A DNA stretch of 64,000 bases from Gemmatimonadaceae bacterium (GTDB taxonomy: Bacteria; Gemmatimonadota; Gemmatimonadetes; Gemmatimonadales; Gemmatimonadaceae), in the NCBI GenBank assembly GCA_020851035.1, contig JADZDM010000021.1, positions 186,001 to 250,000 on the forward strand, given 5' to 3'. The translations under genes were made by a program, and so were the position numbers. Numbering within the stretch: position 1 is the stretch's first letter; the number at the start of each line of letters is the position of its first letter. Below the pieces are notes generated by a model. That model did no database searches, was not told where the DNA came from, and saw only the letters and a program-made list of their open reading frames with translations. This document shows positions 7,251 through 16,121 of the stretch, one piece after another.

Positions 7251-10193
7251 GTGACCACGCGACGCACGCCGTTCCCGGTGCATGCCTACCCGTTCCATCC
7301 CGTCACGGCGGTCGTGGGCAGCGGCGCGCGCGCGGCGTTCCCGCTCGACAGCGAGGACGTCTGGGTGGTGCAGGCGGGTGAGGTGGATGTCTTCGTGGTC
7401 GGGCTGCGCAACGGCGCCCCCTCGGGTCGCCGCACGCACCTCTTCCGCGCCAACGTCAACGATCCGCTGATCGGCACCTCGGAGGATTCCGCCGCATCGC
7501 GTGAGGCCGGCTGGCGGCTGATGGCGGTGCCGACCAACGGCGCGCGTTTGGCCCGGGCGTCGCAGGTGGACCTGCAGGCGATCACCGGCACCCTCGCCGG
7601 CGCGCAGGCCGTCGCCGACATGGTCGATCGGTGGGTGGACCTGGTGAGCGAGGGGATCGCGCGCGACCTCGCACCACAGGTGAGCCAGACGCTCGACGAC
7701 GTCTCGACGCTGGAGGTGGCCGAGGACAGCACGGTGCGGCCGCACGACGCCGTGCGCTGGATCCGGCACGGCAACGGCCGCTCCCTCTTCCTCGGGCACG
7801 CGAGCACGACCGTGAACGGCGCCGGTGACGTGCCGCTGTCGCGCCATGCCTGGCTCGAGGTGCCGGCCGGCGCGAAGCTCACGATCGTGCCGACGGCGAA
7901 CGTCGTGGCCGAGGGCACCGTGTGGCGCGGGCTCGCACGCCTGCACTCGCTCGTGATCGGCGCGGCCGGCGTGGTGGCGGAGCATGCGGACGAGGCGGAC
8001 CGCGAGCGGCTGCACCGGAAGACCGCCGGCAACCGGATGGCCGTCTCCTATGCATGCGACCAGCTGGTCAGCGCCCTGCGGCCGGCGACGGGGCTGCGCG
8101 TGCCGGCAGCCTCGCGCGATGGACGCATCGAGGATCCGCTGCTGGTGGTGACACGGATCGTCGCGACCGCGCTGGGCATCGAGGTGCGCCCGCATCCGGC
8201 GCGCGACGGATCACCGGAGCCGCGCAATCCCCTGGCCGCGATCGCCCGCGCATCGCGCTTCCGGACGCGACGGGTGGCCCTGCGCGACGACTGGTGGCGC
8301 CACGACAACGGGCCACTGCTGGCCTATCGCACCGAGGGCGAGACGCCGGTCGCCCTGCTCTGCCCCCGCGCCGGCCAGTACGAGCTGCACGAACCGGGGG
8401 CGGTGCCGGTCCCCGTGACGCCGGCGGTGGCCGAGACGCTGCAGCCCTTCGGCTACACCTTCTACCGGCCGTTCGCCGCCACTGCCCTCGGGATCCGCGA
8501 CGTGCTCGCGTTCGGGGCCCGCGGCTGCCGGCGCGACATCACCACCATCGTGCTCGTGAGCCTCGCGGCCGCCACGCTCGGCCTGCTGCCGTCGTGGACC
8601 ACCGGCCGGCTGTTCAACGACGTCGTGCCGGGTGCGGAGCGCGGACAGCTGCTGCAGCTCACGATCGTGCTGCTCGTGACCGCCTTCGCGGCCGCGATGT
8701 TCGAGCTGGCGCGCGGCATTGCCCTGCTGCGCGTGGAGGGCACGATGGGCAACGCGATCCAGAGCGCCGTCTGGGACCGGTTGCTCAGCCTGCCGATGTC
8801 GTTCTTCCGGCCCTACACCGCCGGTGAGCTCGCCAACCGCGCGATGGGCATCGATGGCATCCGCCAGGTGATCGCCGGCACGACGGTGACCGCGATCATC
8901 GGCGGCATCATGGGCCTGTCGAACTTCATCCTGATGTTCTGGTACAGCCGAAAGCTCGCGTGGTGGGCGACGGGGCTGATCCTCTTCGCGCTCCTGGTGA
9001 CCGCCTGCGGCAGCTGGCTGCAGCTGCGCCACCAGCGCGAGGTCTCGGCGCTCCAGTCGCGCGTCTCCGGCCTCGTGCTCCAGCTCCTCAGCAGCATCTC
9101 GAAGCTGCGCGTGACCGGCTCCGAGGCCAAGGCGTTCGCCGCCTGGGCCACGCCCTTCAGCCGCCAGCGCGCGCTGCAGTTCCGGGTGCGCTCGGTGGGC
9201 ATCTGGGTGGCCGCATTCAATGCCGCGTTCCCGCTGATCTGCTACGGCACGATCTTCGCCATCGCCGACCCGCTCATCAACGAGAGCCGCGAGATCCGCA
9301 CCGGCGACTTCCTCGCCTTCGTGGCGGCCTTCGCGAGCTGCCTCACCAACGTGCTGCTCACCAGCACCGCGCTGCTCATGTCGCTCAACGTGATCCCGCT
9401 CTACGAACTGGCGCGCCCGATCCTCACCGCGCTGCCCGAGGTGGATGACGCGAAGACCGATCCCGGCATCCTCACCGGCAGCCTCGAGCTGCAGAACGTG
9501 CACTTCCGCTACGGCCCCGATTCCGCGCCGGTGCTGCGCGGCCTCACGCTGCACGTGAAGCCGGGAGAGTACGTGGCGCTGGTGGGCGCTTCGGGCTCCG
9601 GCAAGTCCACGGCGCTGCGCATGCTGCTGGGCTTCGAGGCCCCCGAATCGGGCTCGGTCTACTTCGACGGGCAGGACCTGGCGGGCCTCGACGTGCAGTC
9701 CGTGCGCCGCCAGATCGGCGTGGTGCTGCAGAGCGGCCGGCTGATGTCGGGCGACATCTTCACCAACATCGTCGGCTCGGCCAATGCGACCATCGCCGAC
9801 GCGTGGGAGGCGGCGCGGATGGCGGGGTTCGACGACGACATCAAGAGCATGCCGATGGGGATGCACACGGTGGTCAGCGAGGGAGGCGGCACGCTCTCCG
9901 GCGGCCAGCGCCAGCGCCTGCTGATCGCCCGCGCCATCGTGCACCGCCCGCGCATCCTCTTCTTCGACGAGGCCACCAGCGCGCTCGACAACCGCACCCA
10001 GGCCATCGTCACGCAGAGCCTCGACCGACTCCAGGCCACGCGCATCGTGGTGGCGCACCGCCTCAGCACGATCCAGCACGCGGACCGCATCTGCGTCGTG
10101 GACCGCGGCGCCATCGCCGAGTCGGGCACCTACGAGGAACTGCTCGCACAGGAAGGACTGTTCGCGCAGCTCGCACGCCGGCAGATCGCCTGA
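7251..10193 (+). CDS. NHLM-type ABC transporter ATP-binding/permease protein (ABC2)
   Basis: The 980-residue product has a long N-terminal region of about 400 residues without a C39 catalytic triad. An exporter membrane domain follows (about residues 415-720), then a C-terminal nucleotide-binding domain with GASGSGKST (near 778), LSGGQRQR and ILFFDEATSALD. The N-terminal part resembles the regulatory region of the second ABC protein in NHLM bacteriocin systems. The start is the GTG at 7251, 27 bp after the previous stop. It probably heterodimerises with, or works beside, the C39 transporter. Its exact substrate, product export or self-protection, cannot be read from the sequence. Confidence 0.88.
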   Translation: MTTRRTPFPVHAYPFHPVTAVVGSGARAAFPLDSEDVWVVQAGEVDVFVVGLRNGAPSGRRTHLFRANVNDPLIGTSEDSAASREAGWRLMAVPTNGARLARASQVDLQAITGTLAGAQAVADMVDRWVDLVSEGIARDLAPQVSQTLDDVSTLEVAEDSTVRPHDAVRWIRHGNGRSLFLGHASTTVNGAGDVPLSRHAWLEVPAGAKLTIVPTANVVAEGTVWRGLARLHSLVIGAAGVVAEHADEADRERLHRKTAGNRMAVSYACDQLVSALRPATGLRVPAASRDGRIEDPLLVVTRIVATALGIEVRPHPARDGSPEPRNPLAAIARASRFRTRRVALRDDWWRHDNGPLLAYRTEGETPVALLCPRAGQYELHEPGAVPVPVTPAVAETLQPFGYTFYRPFAATALGIRDVLAFGARGCRRDITTIVLVSLAAATLGLLPSWTTGRLFNDVVPGAERGQLLQLTIVLLVTAFAAAMFELARGIALLRVEGTMGNAIQSAVWDRLLSLPMSFFRPYTAGELANRAMGIDGIRQVIAGTTVTAIIGGIMGLSNFILMFWYSRKLAWWATGLILFALLVTACGSWLQLRHQREVSALQSRVSGLVLQLLSSISKLRVTGSEAKAFAAWATPFSRQRALQFRVRSVGIWVAAFNAAFPLICYGTIFAIADPLINESREIRTGDFLAFVAAFASCLTNVLLTSTALLMSLNVIPLYELARPILTALPEVDDAKTDPGILTGSLELQNVHFRYGPDSAPVLRGLTLHVKPGEYVALVGASGSGKSTALRMLLGFEAPESGSVYFDGQDLAGLDVQSVRRQIGVVLQSGRLMSGDIFTNIVGSANATIADAWEAARMAGFDDDIKSMPMGMHTVVSEGGGTLSGGQRQRLLIARAIVHRPRILFFDEATSALDNRTQAIVTQSLDRLQATRIVVAHRLSTIQHADRICVVDRGAIAESGTYEELLAQEGLFAQLARRQIA

Positions 10194-10236
10194 CCACACC
10201 CTCCGCTCCCTCCGTGCCTGCCGCCCCCCACCTTCC

Positions 10237-11511
10237 GTGATCCGACCCATGCCTCCCGCATCACCGGCTTCCCCGCGGCACACCCGCCGCGCCAGGGGCG
10301 CCCTCGGCGCCGCACTGGTCCTGCTCCTCACGGCCTGCCAGGGCGCCTCGCCCGCCGATGCGCGCACCGCCCGCAGCAGCGACGACGCCGGTGACATCGT
10401 CGTCGCCGTGGTGTGGCCCTGGCATGCATTGCGCCAGGTGCGCTATGGCGACGGCCTCGAACTGGCGGTCGAGGAGCTCAACGCGAGCGGCGGCATCCGC
10501 GGGCGGAACGTCCGCCTGCGCCGGGAGGACGACAGTGGCTCGGTGGACGTCGGCCGGCTCATCGCGCAGCACCTGGCCAACGATCCCTCCGTGCTCGCCG
10601 TGATCGGCCACCTGCAGTCGTACGTGACGATCCCTGCGGCGTCGATCTACGACGAGGCCGAGGTGCTGCTGATCTCCCCCGCCGCCACCGATCCGGCGCT
10701 GACCGGCCGCGGGCTGCGGCACGTCTTCCGCACCACGTTCACCGACAAGGACGTCGGCCGCCGCATGGCCGACGTGGCGGCGGAACGCGGCTACAAGCGT
10801 GTGGCGATCTACTACATGCGCAACACCTACGGGCGCGGCCTCTCCAACGCCTTCGAGGAGCGGGCCGGCAACGTCGGCGTGAATGTCATCGCACGGCAAT
10901 CCTACGATCCCACCGACCAGGTCAGCGAACAGACCTTCGCGTCGACGCTGCGCGACTGGCAGCTGCTGGCGCCGGATGCGCTCTTCATCGCGGGCGAGGT
11001 GCCCTCGGCGGGCACGCTGGTGGCGGCGATCCGGAAGCTCGGGCTCACGATGCCGATCCTCGGTGGCGATGCGATGAGTTCGCCGGAGCTGCTCGCGACG
11101 GCCGGCGCCGCGGCCGAGGGGGCCATCATCGCGTCGGCATTCCATCCCGACGAACCGTCTCCGGCGGTGCAGCGCTTCGTGACGGCCTTCCGTGCGCGCT
11201 TCGGCGCGACGCCCGATGTCGGCTCCGCACTTGGCTACGACGCCATGCGCGTGCTGGGGCATGCCCTGCGCACGGCGCCGACCGCCGGCCCCGCGGATCT
11301 CGTCAAGACGATGCACGCCGTCAGCAACTGGCCGGGAGTGACCGGCACGGTCGCCTTCAGTCCCGGCGGTGACCGGTCGACCGTGAGCGTGGTGACGACG
11401 GTGGTGCGGAATGGGCAGTTCCAGTATCTCGCCCCCCCGGCCGCCACCGGCCCGAAGGCCGCCGGCGCGACGGTGGCCGTGCGCTCGCCGCTCAACGCGA
11501 CTCCACGGTGA
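10237..11511 (+). CDS. periplasmic-binding-fold lipoprotein (branched-chain amino acid/receptor type)
   Basis: The 424-residue protein has a lipoprotein signal with lipobox LLTAC. A type I periplasmic-binding fold of the Leu/Ile/Val-binding or receptor ligand-binding family follows: DGLELAVEELNASGGIRGR, a PAASIYDEAEVLLISPAATD segment and a second lobe. No matching permease or ATPase genes for amino acid uptake are nearby. The gene sits in the peptide export operon and its stop overlaps the next gene as GTGA. A role in binding the exported peptide, for immunity or sensing, is therefore inferred. A plain nutrient-binding role cannot be excluded. Confidence 0.75.
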   Translation: MIRPMPPASPASPRHTRRARGALGAALVLLLTACQGASPADARTARSSDDAGDIVVAVVWPWHALRQVRYGDGLELAVEELNASGGIRGRNVRLRREDDSGSVDVGRLIAQHLANDPSVLAVIGHLQSYVTIPAASIYDEAEVLLISPAATDPALTGRGLRHVFRTTFTDKDVGRRMADVAAERGYKRVAIYYMRNTYGRGLSNAFEERAGNVGVNVIARQSYDPTDQVSEQTFASTLRDWQLLAPDALFIAGEVPSAGTLVAAIRKLGLTMPILGGDAMSSPELLATAGAAAEGAIIASAFHPDEPSPAVQRFVTAFRARFGATPDVGSALGYDAMRVLGHALRTAPTAGPADLVKTMHAVSNWPGVTGTVAFSPGGDRSTVSVVTTVVRNGQFQYLAPPAATGPKAAGATVAVRSPLNATPR

Positions 11512-12758
11512 CCGGCACGGCGGTGCTGGACACCACCGCCGCCCCGGCGTCCGGCGACTGGTGGCGCGGGGTACCGCCCGCGACGCCGCTCGCCACGCGC
11601 GAGGGTGTGCTGCGGGCACGGGGCGCCGACGAGCACGCGCTGCCCGCCCTGCTCGCAGTGCTCGGCGCGCCATTCGATGCGCTCGATCCCGGCGTGGCCA
11701 CGCAGCCCGTGACGCTGCCGTGGGACGATGAGGCGTTCGTGCGCACCTGGGCCGACTACGACGCACAGGCAACGGAGGCCGGCGGCATCGTGGCGGTGCT
11801 CCGCTCACGGCTCGTGCAGCTCGCGTTCGGGATCGAGGCGGGCATGTCGACGCGCGACGAGTACCTCGCCGCCACGCGTCGCGGACAGCCCCCGTCCCAA
11901 CCCGGCGGCGGTCTCACGCTGGTTGCCCCCGCCGCGATCCAGCTCCGGCTCCACCAGACCGCGGTGGGACGCCTGCCGGTGCTGGTGGTCGGGGAACGCA
12001 CGGACTTCGAGTCGCTGGTGCGCGCGTTCGTTCACCGCAACGAGCCCGTGCCCGTGCCACCCTCGATGGGCGCCTGCCTGGTGGCCGGCTACAACAACTG
12101 GGATCGCGTGGCACGACACCGGCGCGACTGGGCACGGACGGTCGAGGCACGTGGCGACGTGGCCTCACCGGAGGAATGGGCGGCGGAGTTCCGCCGGTTC
12201 TCCGCCGACAAGTCCGGCTACCAGGACCGGTTCATGCTGCTCAGCACGGGCCCGTACAGCAACGTCTCCGCGGCCAGCCTCGGGCTCGAGACACCGGAGT
12301 GGCTCCGACTCTCGGTGGCCATCCGCCTGGACCACGAGTGTGCACACTACGTCACGCGCCGGATGTTCGGTGCCATGCGGCAGACCGTGCTCGATGAGCT
12401 GCTGGCCGACCATGCGGGCCTGCTGCACGCGCAGGGCACGTTCCCGGCTGCCTGGTTCCTCCGGTTCATGGGCCTCGAAAACGCCCCGGCCTACCGGGCG
12501 GGCGGGCGCCTGGAGAACTACCTCGGAACGGAGCCGCTTCCCGACGCGGCACGCACGGTCCTGCACGACGTGATCGTCAGCGCCGCGGGCACGCTGGAGC
12601 AGTTCACGGCGCGACACTTCACGGCCGGTGCCCCGCCGTCCGTCACCGCCGCCGCGACGGTGCTGGTCGCGATCGCACGCCTGGGCGTCGAGGTGCTCGC
12701 CGCGCCCGGTGGGCTGGCGCACCTCGAGGCCGCGACGTTCAGCCGGCGTTCGGCTTGA
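11508..12758 (+). CDS. putative HExxH zinc metallopeptidase, cytoplasmic
   Basis: This 416-residue protein lacks a signal peptide. It contains HECAH (residues 276-280) followed 16 residues later by DELLADHAG (296-304), which would supply the third ligand of a gluzincin-like zinc site. I recall similar uncharacterised proteins with an HECTH...DELIAD pattern, but I cannot name an enzyme. The GTG start overlaps the upstream stop (GTGA), so it belongs to the export operon. It converges with the sigma-54 activator gene and overlaps it by 20 bp. It could trim the leader or degrade unmodified peptide; that is inference from context. Confidence 0.6.
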   Translation: MTGTAVLDTTAAPASGDWWRGVPPATPLATREGVLRARGADEHALPALLAVLGAPFDALDPGVATQPVTLPWDDEAFVRTWADYDAQATEAGGIVAVLRSRLVQLAFGIEAGMSTRDEYLAATRRGQPPSQPGGGLTLVAPAAIQLRLHQTAVGRLPVLVVGERTDFESLVRAFVHRNEPVPVPPSMGACLVAGYNNWDRVARHRRDWARTVEARGDVASPEEWAAEFRRFSADKSGYQDRFMLLSTGPYSNVSAASLGLETPEWLRLSVAIRLDHECAHYVTRRMFGAMRQTVLDELLADHAGLLHAQGTFPAAWFLRFMGLENAPAYRAGGRLENYLGTEPLPDAARTVLHDVIVSAAGTLEQFTARHFTAGAPPSVTAAATVLVAIARLGVEVLAAPGGLAHLEAATFSRRSA

Positions 12759-13938
12759 GGTTCTGGTGGCGCAGGAAGTCCATGACCTTCAGGTAGTCGT
12801 TCTCGCCGAGGCCGAAGCCGGCGAGCATGCGCTTGTAGCTGCCGCGTGCATTCGCCAGGCCGCAGGCGATCACGGCACGGACCTCGCCACGGTTCAGCTC
12901 ACGCTCGATGTACGGTCGATGGATCACGTCCCAGAACGACTCCGCCTGTGACGTCATGCGGGCGAGCAGGGCCTCCGCCGTGCGCTCCGGGGCGGCCGGC
13001 ACCTCGCTGCGCACGGGAATCCGCGCCAGCTGGTCCAGCTGCGAGATCCGCTCCATCGCCGCCGAGAAGTCTCGCGCCACGATCACGTCACCCTCGCTCA
13101 GGCAGAAGCCGGTGTCGATCACGCTCTTGATCTCGCGCACGTTCCCGGGCCACGGGTAGCGGCTGAGCAGCGCGTGCGCCTCGGGCGCGAGTCGCTTGCT
13201 GTCCCCACTCGCTCCCAGGAGCGCGAGGTGGCGCTCGGCAATGAGCGACCAGTCGTCCCCGCGTTCCCGCACCGGCGGCACGTGGAGCTGCAGGTAGCGC
13301 AGCCGGAAGTACAGGTCGGCGCGAAAGGTCCCCGCCGCCACCATCGGCTCGAGCTCGCGGCTCGTCGCCGCGATGATCCGCACATCGACCGGTCGCGCGA
13401 CGGCGGTGCCGATCGGCACGATCTCCCCCTCGCTGAGCACCCGGAGGAGCATCGACTGGCTGTGCGCTGACAGCTCACCGACTTCATCCAGGAACACCAC
13501 CCCGCCATCGGCTTCCTCGAAGATGCCACGCTGGTCGGCCACCGCGCCGGTGAAGCTGCCGCGCTTGTGGCCGAAGAGCTGGCTGACGGTGAGCTGGCTG
13601 TCGGCGAACTGCGCACAGTTCACCGCCACGTAGGGGCGCTGGCGGCGCGCCGAGAACAGGTAGAGTGCGCGCGCGAACAGTTCCTTGCCGGTGCCCGTCT
13701 CGCCGCTGAGCAGCACCGGCGCGTTGACGCGGGCGTACGCCGCGAGCTGCTCGAGCGCACTCTCCAGCACCTGGTGCCGTCCCACGATGGTCACGGCGCG
13801 ACGCTCGCCCCACCGCTCGACGGAAAGGCGCCCGATGCGGTGTGCGAGTTCGAGCTGGTCGAGCGCCGCGGGATCGAAGAGACGGGGGCCGGTCGACGAC
13901 GGAAATGTCCCGGGATGCGGGGCGAGCGAGCGCTGCAT
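12739..13938 (-). CDS. sigma-54-dependent transcriptional activator without a sensor domain
   Basis: The 399-residue protein starts the AAA+ domain at about residue 50 (VGRHQVLE), leaving no room for a receiver, GAF or PAS domain. Walker A is GETGTGKE (79-86), the sigma-54 loop is GSFTGA (127-132, Ser in place of the usual Ala) and Walker B is VVFLDE (147-152). The C-terminal region ends in a helical DNA-binding segment, NARGSYKRMLAGFGL. It lies 39 bp downstream of the moeZ-like gene on the same strand and may be its last co-transcribed gene. The nearest likely targets are the -24/-12 sites at 948-963 and, more weakly, 16013-16028. Control of its activity must come from another protein or from its own level. 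Confidence 0.88.
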   Translation of the reverse strand: MQRSLAPHPGTFPSSTGPRLFDPAALDQLELAHRIGRLSVERWGERRAVTIVGRHQVLESALEQLAAYARVNAPVLLSGETGTGKELFARALYLFSARRQRPYVAVNCAQFADSQLTVSQLFGHKRGSFTGAVADQRGIFEEADGGVVFLDEVGELSAHSQSMLLRVLSEGEIVPIGTAVARPVDVRIIAATSRELEPMVAAGTFRADLYFRLRYLQLHVPPVRERGDDWSLIAERHLALLGASGDSKRLAPEAHALLSRYPWPGNVREIKSVIDTGFCLSEGDVIVARDFSAAMERISQLDQLARIPVRSEVPAAPERTAEALLARMTSQAESFWDVIHRPYIERELNRGEVRAVIACGLANARGSYKRMLAGFGLGENDYLKVMDFLRHQNLKPNAG

Positions 13939-13977
13939 GTCCGTGGGCCTGATGAGGGTGGGCGGCGGCGGGGTGAC

Positions 13978-15174
13978 TCAGTACTTCGGCTTCGCGGGAT
14001 CCACCTCGTCACTCCAGGCCAGGATCCCCCCGTCGAGATTCCACACCTGCGTGAAGCCCGCCTCCTCGAGCTGCCGCACGGCACGCGCGCTCCGGCCCCC
14101 CGCCTTGCAGTGCACCACCGTCAGGGCCTCTCGATCGAGGTCCCCGCAGTGCTCGCCCAGCGTGGCGAGCGGGATGAGGCGCGCCCCGTGCTCCGCAAGG
14201 TTCACGATCTCCCATTCACCCGGCTCGCGGACGTCCAGCAGCGTGAGGGTCTCGCCCGCGCCGAAGCGGGCGACCAGCTCGCGGGGGCGCATCGACCGCA
14301 TGGCCGCGTCGGCACCGGCCGGTGGCGTCATGCCGCAGAACTGGACGTAGTCGATGAGCTCGCGCTGCGTCGGCGCGGTGCCACATACCGGGCAATCCGG
14401 GTCCTTCTTCACGCGCAGGGTGCGCCACGACATGCCCAGCGCATCGAAGAGCAGCATGCGGCCCGAGAGTGAGTCGCCGATGCCGAGCAGCTGCTTGATC
14501 GTCTCCGTGGCCTGCATGGTGCCGATGATGCCCGGCAGCACGCCCAGCACGCCGCCCTCGGCGCAGCTCGGCACGAGGCCCGGGGGGGGCGGCTCGCGGA
14601 AGAGGCAGCGGTAGCAGGGACCGCCCGGCGCACCGAACACCGACAGCTGCCCCTCGAAGCGGAAGATCGAGCCGTACACGTTGGTGCGGCCCGTCAGCAC
14701 GCAGGCGTCGTTGACGAGGTAGCGGGTGGGGAAGTTGTCGGTGCCGTCGACGACGATGTCGTACTCGCGCACGATGTCGAGGGCATTCCCGCGGTCGAGG
14801 CGGGTGTGATGCAGCTCAGTCCGCACGAACGGGTTCACGTCATGCAGGCGATCCGCCGCCGAGTCCAGCTTGGGGCGGCCGATGTCCTTCGTGCCGTGGA
14901 TCACCTGCCGCTGCAGGTTGCTGGCATCGACCACATCGAAGTCGACCAGGCCGAGCGTGCCGACGCCGGCCGCCGCGAGGTAGAGCGCGAGGGGTGAGCC
15001 AAGGCCACCCGTGCCCACCAGCAGCACACGCGCCTCCTTGAGCCGCTGCTGCCCCGCCATCCCCACCTCGGGCAGGATCAGGTGGCGGCTGTAGCGGGCG
15101 ATCTCCTCGGGGGAGAGCATGGACGTCGCGGCGTCGGTGACGCCGGCGGGCCGGGGCATCGCAGGTGCTGACAT
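13978..15174 (-). CDS. MoeZ-type E1-like adenylyltransferase with C-terminal rhodanese domain
   Basis: This 398-residue protein joins a ThiF/MoeB domain (GTGGLGSP at 54-61, Zn ligands C187/C190 and C261/C264, candidate E1 cysteine C204) to a rhodanese domain with active Cys356 in CKAGGRSA. Enzymes of this layout activate the C-terminal glycine of a sulfur-carrier protein and convert it to a thiocarboxylate. The carrier (15600-15884) and JAMM peptidase (15178-15591) genes are immediately upstream, with gaps of 3 and 8 bp. The same three-gene set supplies sulfur in thioquinolobactin biosynthesis (QbsC/D/E) and in the CysO/Mec+/MoeZ cysteine pathway. Supply to the RiPP enzymes next door is inferred. 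Confidence 0.9.
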   Translation of the reverse strand: MSAPAMPRPAGVTDAATSMLSPEEIARYSRHLILPEVGMAGQQRLKEARVLLVGTGGLGSPLALYLAAAGVGTLGLVDFDVVDASNLQRQVIHGTKDIGRPKLDSAADRLHDVNPFVRTELHHTRLDRGNALDIVREYDIVVDGTDNFPTRYLVNDACVLTGRTNVYGSIFRFEGQLSVFGAPGGPCYRCLFREPPPPGLVPSCAEGGVLGVLPGIIGTMQATETIKQLLGIGDSLSGRMLLFDALGMSWRTLRVKKDPDCPVCGTAPTQRELIDYVQFCGMTPPAGADAAMRSMRPRELVARFGAGETLTLLDVREPGEWEIVNLAEHGARLIPLATLGEHCGDLDREALTVVHCKAGGRSARAVRQLEEAGFTQVWNLDGGILAWSDEVDPAKPKY

Positions 15175-15177
15175 GCG

Positions 15178-15591
15178 TCACGACTCCTCTTCGAGCGATT
15201 CTCGGACGAAGCCACTGCGGTCATCGACGAGTCGCCAGGCGGCGACCTCGATCCCGAGGGGGGCGGCTACGATGATGTACGTGTACCAGGGCCAGGCTCC
15301 GTCCCGGTCCGTGCGTGACGGGCGCACCGTCGCGTCGGGATGGGAGTGGTAGAAGCCGAGCACTGTCGTTCCCTCCCGCACCGCCTGTGCCTCCACCCGG
15401 CACACCTCGCTCGCGTCGATGCGGAACTGCATCCCATCCACCGCCGTCCCGGCCGGCGCAACCGCCGTGATCAGCCGGTCAGCGTCACTGCCGTCGGTGC
15501 CAAGCAGCGCACCACAGCATTCGTCGGGGTACGCCCGGATTGCGGCCGAGCGGATCGCGGCCAGCGCGGTCGGTGTGATGCGTGTCGCCAT
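15178..15591 (-). CDS. JAMM/Mov34 (M67) metallopeptidase acting on the sulfur carrier
   Basis: The 137-residue protein carries a full JAMM zinc site: Glu24 (PDECCG), the pair His82-Ser-His84 (YHSHP) and Asp95 ten residues later. It is a single-domain prokaryotic M67 enzyme. Family members either expose the C-terminal Gly-Gly of a sulfur carrier by cutting off extra residues (QbsD) or release a finished cysteine (Mec+). The adjacent carrier ends GGAR, so removal of Ala-Arg is the likely reaction. It sits 8 bp after the carrier gene and 3 bp before the E1 gene. A housekeeping cysteine pathway is the alternative. Confidence 0.85.
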   Translation of the reverse strand: MATRITPTALAAIRSAAIRAYPDECCGALLGTDGSDADRLITAVAPAGTAVDGMQFRIDASEVCRVEAQAVREGTTVLGFYHSHPDATVRPSRTDRDGAWPWYTYIIVAAPLGIEVAAWRLVDDRSGFVRESLEEES

Positions 15592-15599
15592 CGCACGGG

Positions 15600-15884
15600 T
15601 CAGCGCGCTCCGCCGGCGATGCTGGGCACGATGGTCAGCGTGTCGCCGGCCGTCATGCTCGTGGAGGGGCCATCGAGGTCGCGGATGTTGTCCTCGTTCA
15701 CGTAGACGTTCACGAAGTGCCGGAGCTCGCCGCCGTCGCTGAAGAGGTGACGCCGCACGTCGGGAAAGCGCGTGGTGAGTTGCCCAAGCGCCTCGTGCAC
15801 CGTCGCACAGTCCTCGACGGTGACGCTGCTCGCGCCGGCCGTGAAGGAACGCAACGGGGTGGGGATCTGAACGCGAGCCTGCAC
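15600..15884 (-). CDS. ThiS/MoaD-family sulfur-carrier protein ending GGAR
   Basis: The 94-residue beta-grasp protein begins IPTPLRSFTAG after a short lead and ends TIVPSIAGGAR. Mature carriers end in Gly-Gly, so Ala-Arg must be removed before adenylation; the JAMM gene next door can explain this. I chose the GTG at 15884 because GAGG lies 6 nt upstream. A GTG at 15905 would add seven residues. The next gene starts 8 bp after this stop. The upstream 237 bp to the lanM-like gene contain an AT-rich segment with a possible sigma-54 site. The thiocarboxylate could feed the TfuA/YcaO pair or ordinary cysteine synthesis. Confidence 0.85.
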   Translation of the reverse strand: MQARVQIPTPLRSFTAGASSVTVEDCATVHEALGQLTTRFPDVRRHLFSDGGELRHFVNVYVNEDNIRDLDGPSTSMTAGDTLTIVPSIAGGAR

Positions 15885-16012
15885 GATCGACCTCGAGGTG
15901 TCCACGAGTGCATCCAGGGTCGCGAAACCGCCCGGTGTGGGACGGTCCGCCGCAGCGGCATCACGGCGCCGCCTGCAGTGCCAACATGTTTCCGGTCAAC
16001 ACGGCCCGCAAG

Positions 16013-16028
16013 TGCAAAAAAGAGACCA
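16013..16028 (-). promoter_or_regulatory. possible sigma-54 promoter of the sulfur-carrier operon
   Basis: On the minus strand the 16-mer TGGTCTCTTTTTTGCA has TGG and TTGCA at correct -24/-12 spacing, but only 8 of 12 defined consensus positions match. It lies in the only AT-rich stretch of this neighbourhood. A perfect palindrome TCACA-A-TGTGA (16052-16062) is about 24 bp upstream. The start site would be near 16002, about 118 nt before the GTG at 15884. A sigma-70 promoter in the same AT-rich stretch is the alternative. If real, it would place the sulfur relay and the activator itself under sigma-54 control. Confidence 0.3.
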
Positions 16029-16121
16029 GCGTATCCAAATACATTAAACAGTCACAATGTGATCCAATTGCCGGGCCCGGCCGTGCCGCCGGCCGGTCAC
16101 GCGGCCCAGGCCGGCATCGTA

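Noticed and set aside
5421-8195. Open frame of 924 codons on the - strand opposite the two ABC transporter genes
   Set aside because: Composition is low-complexity (Arg, His, Gln, Ala) and no motif was seen. The + strand encodes complete ABC proteins.
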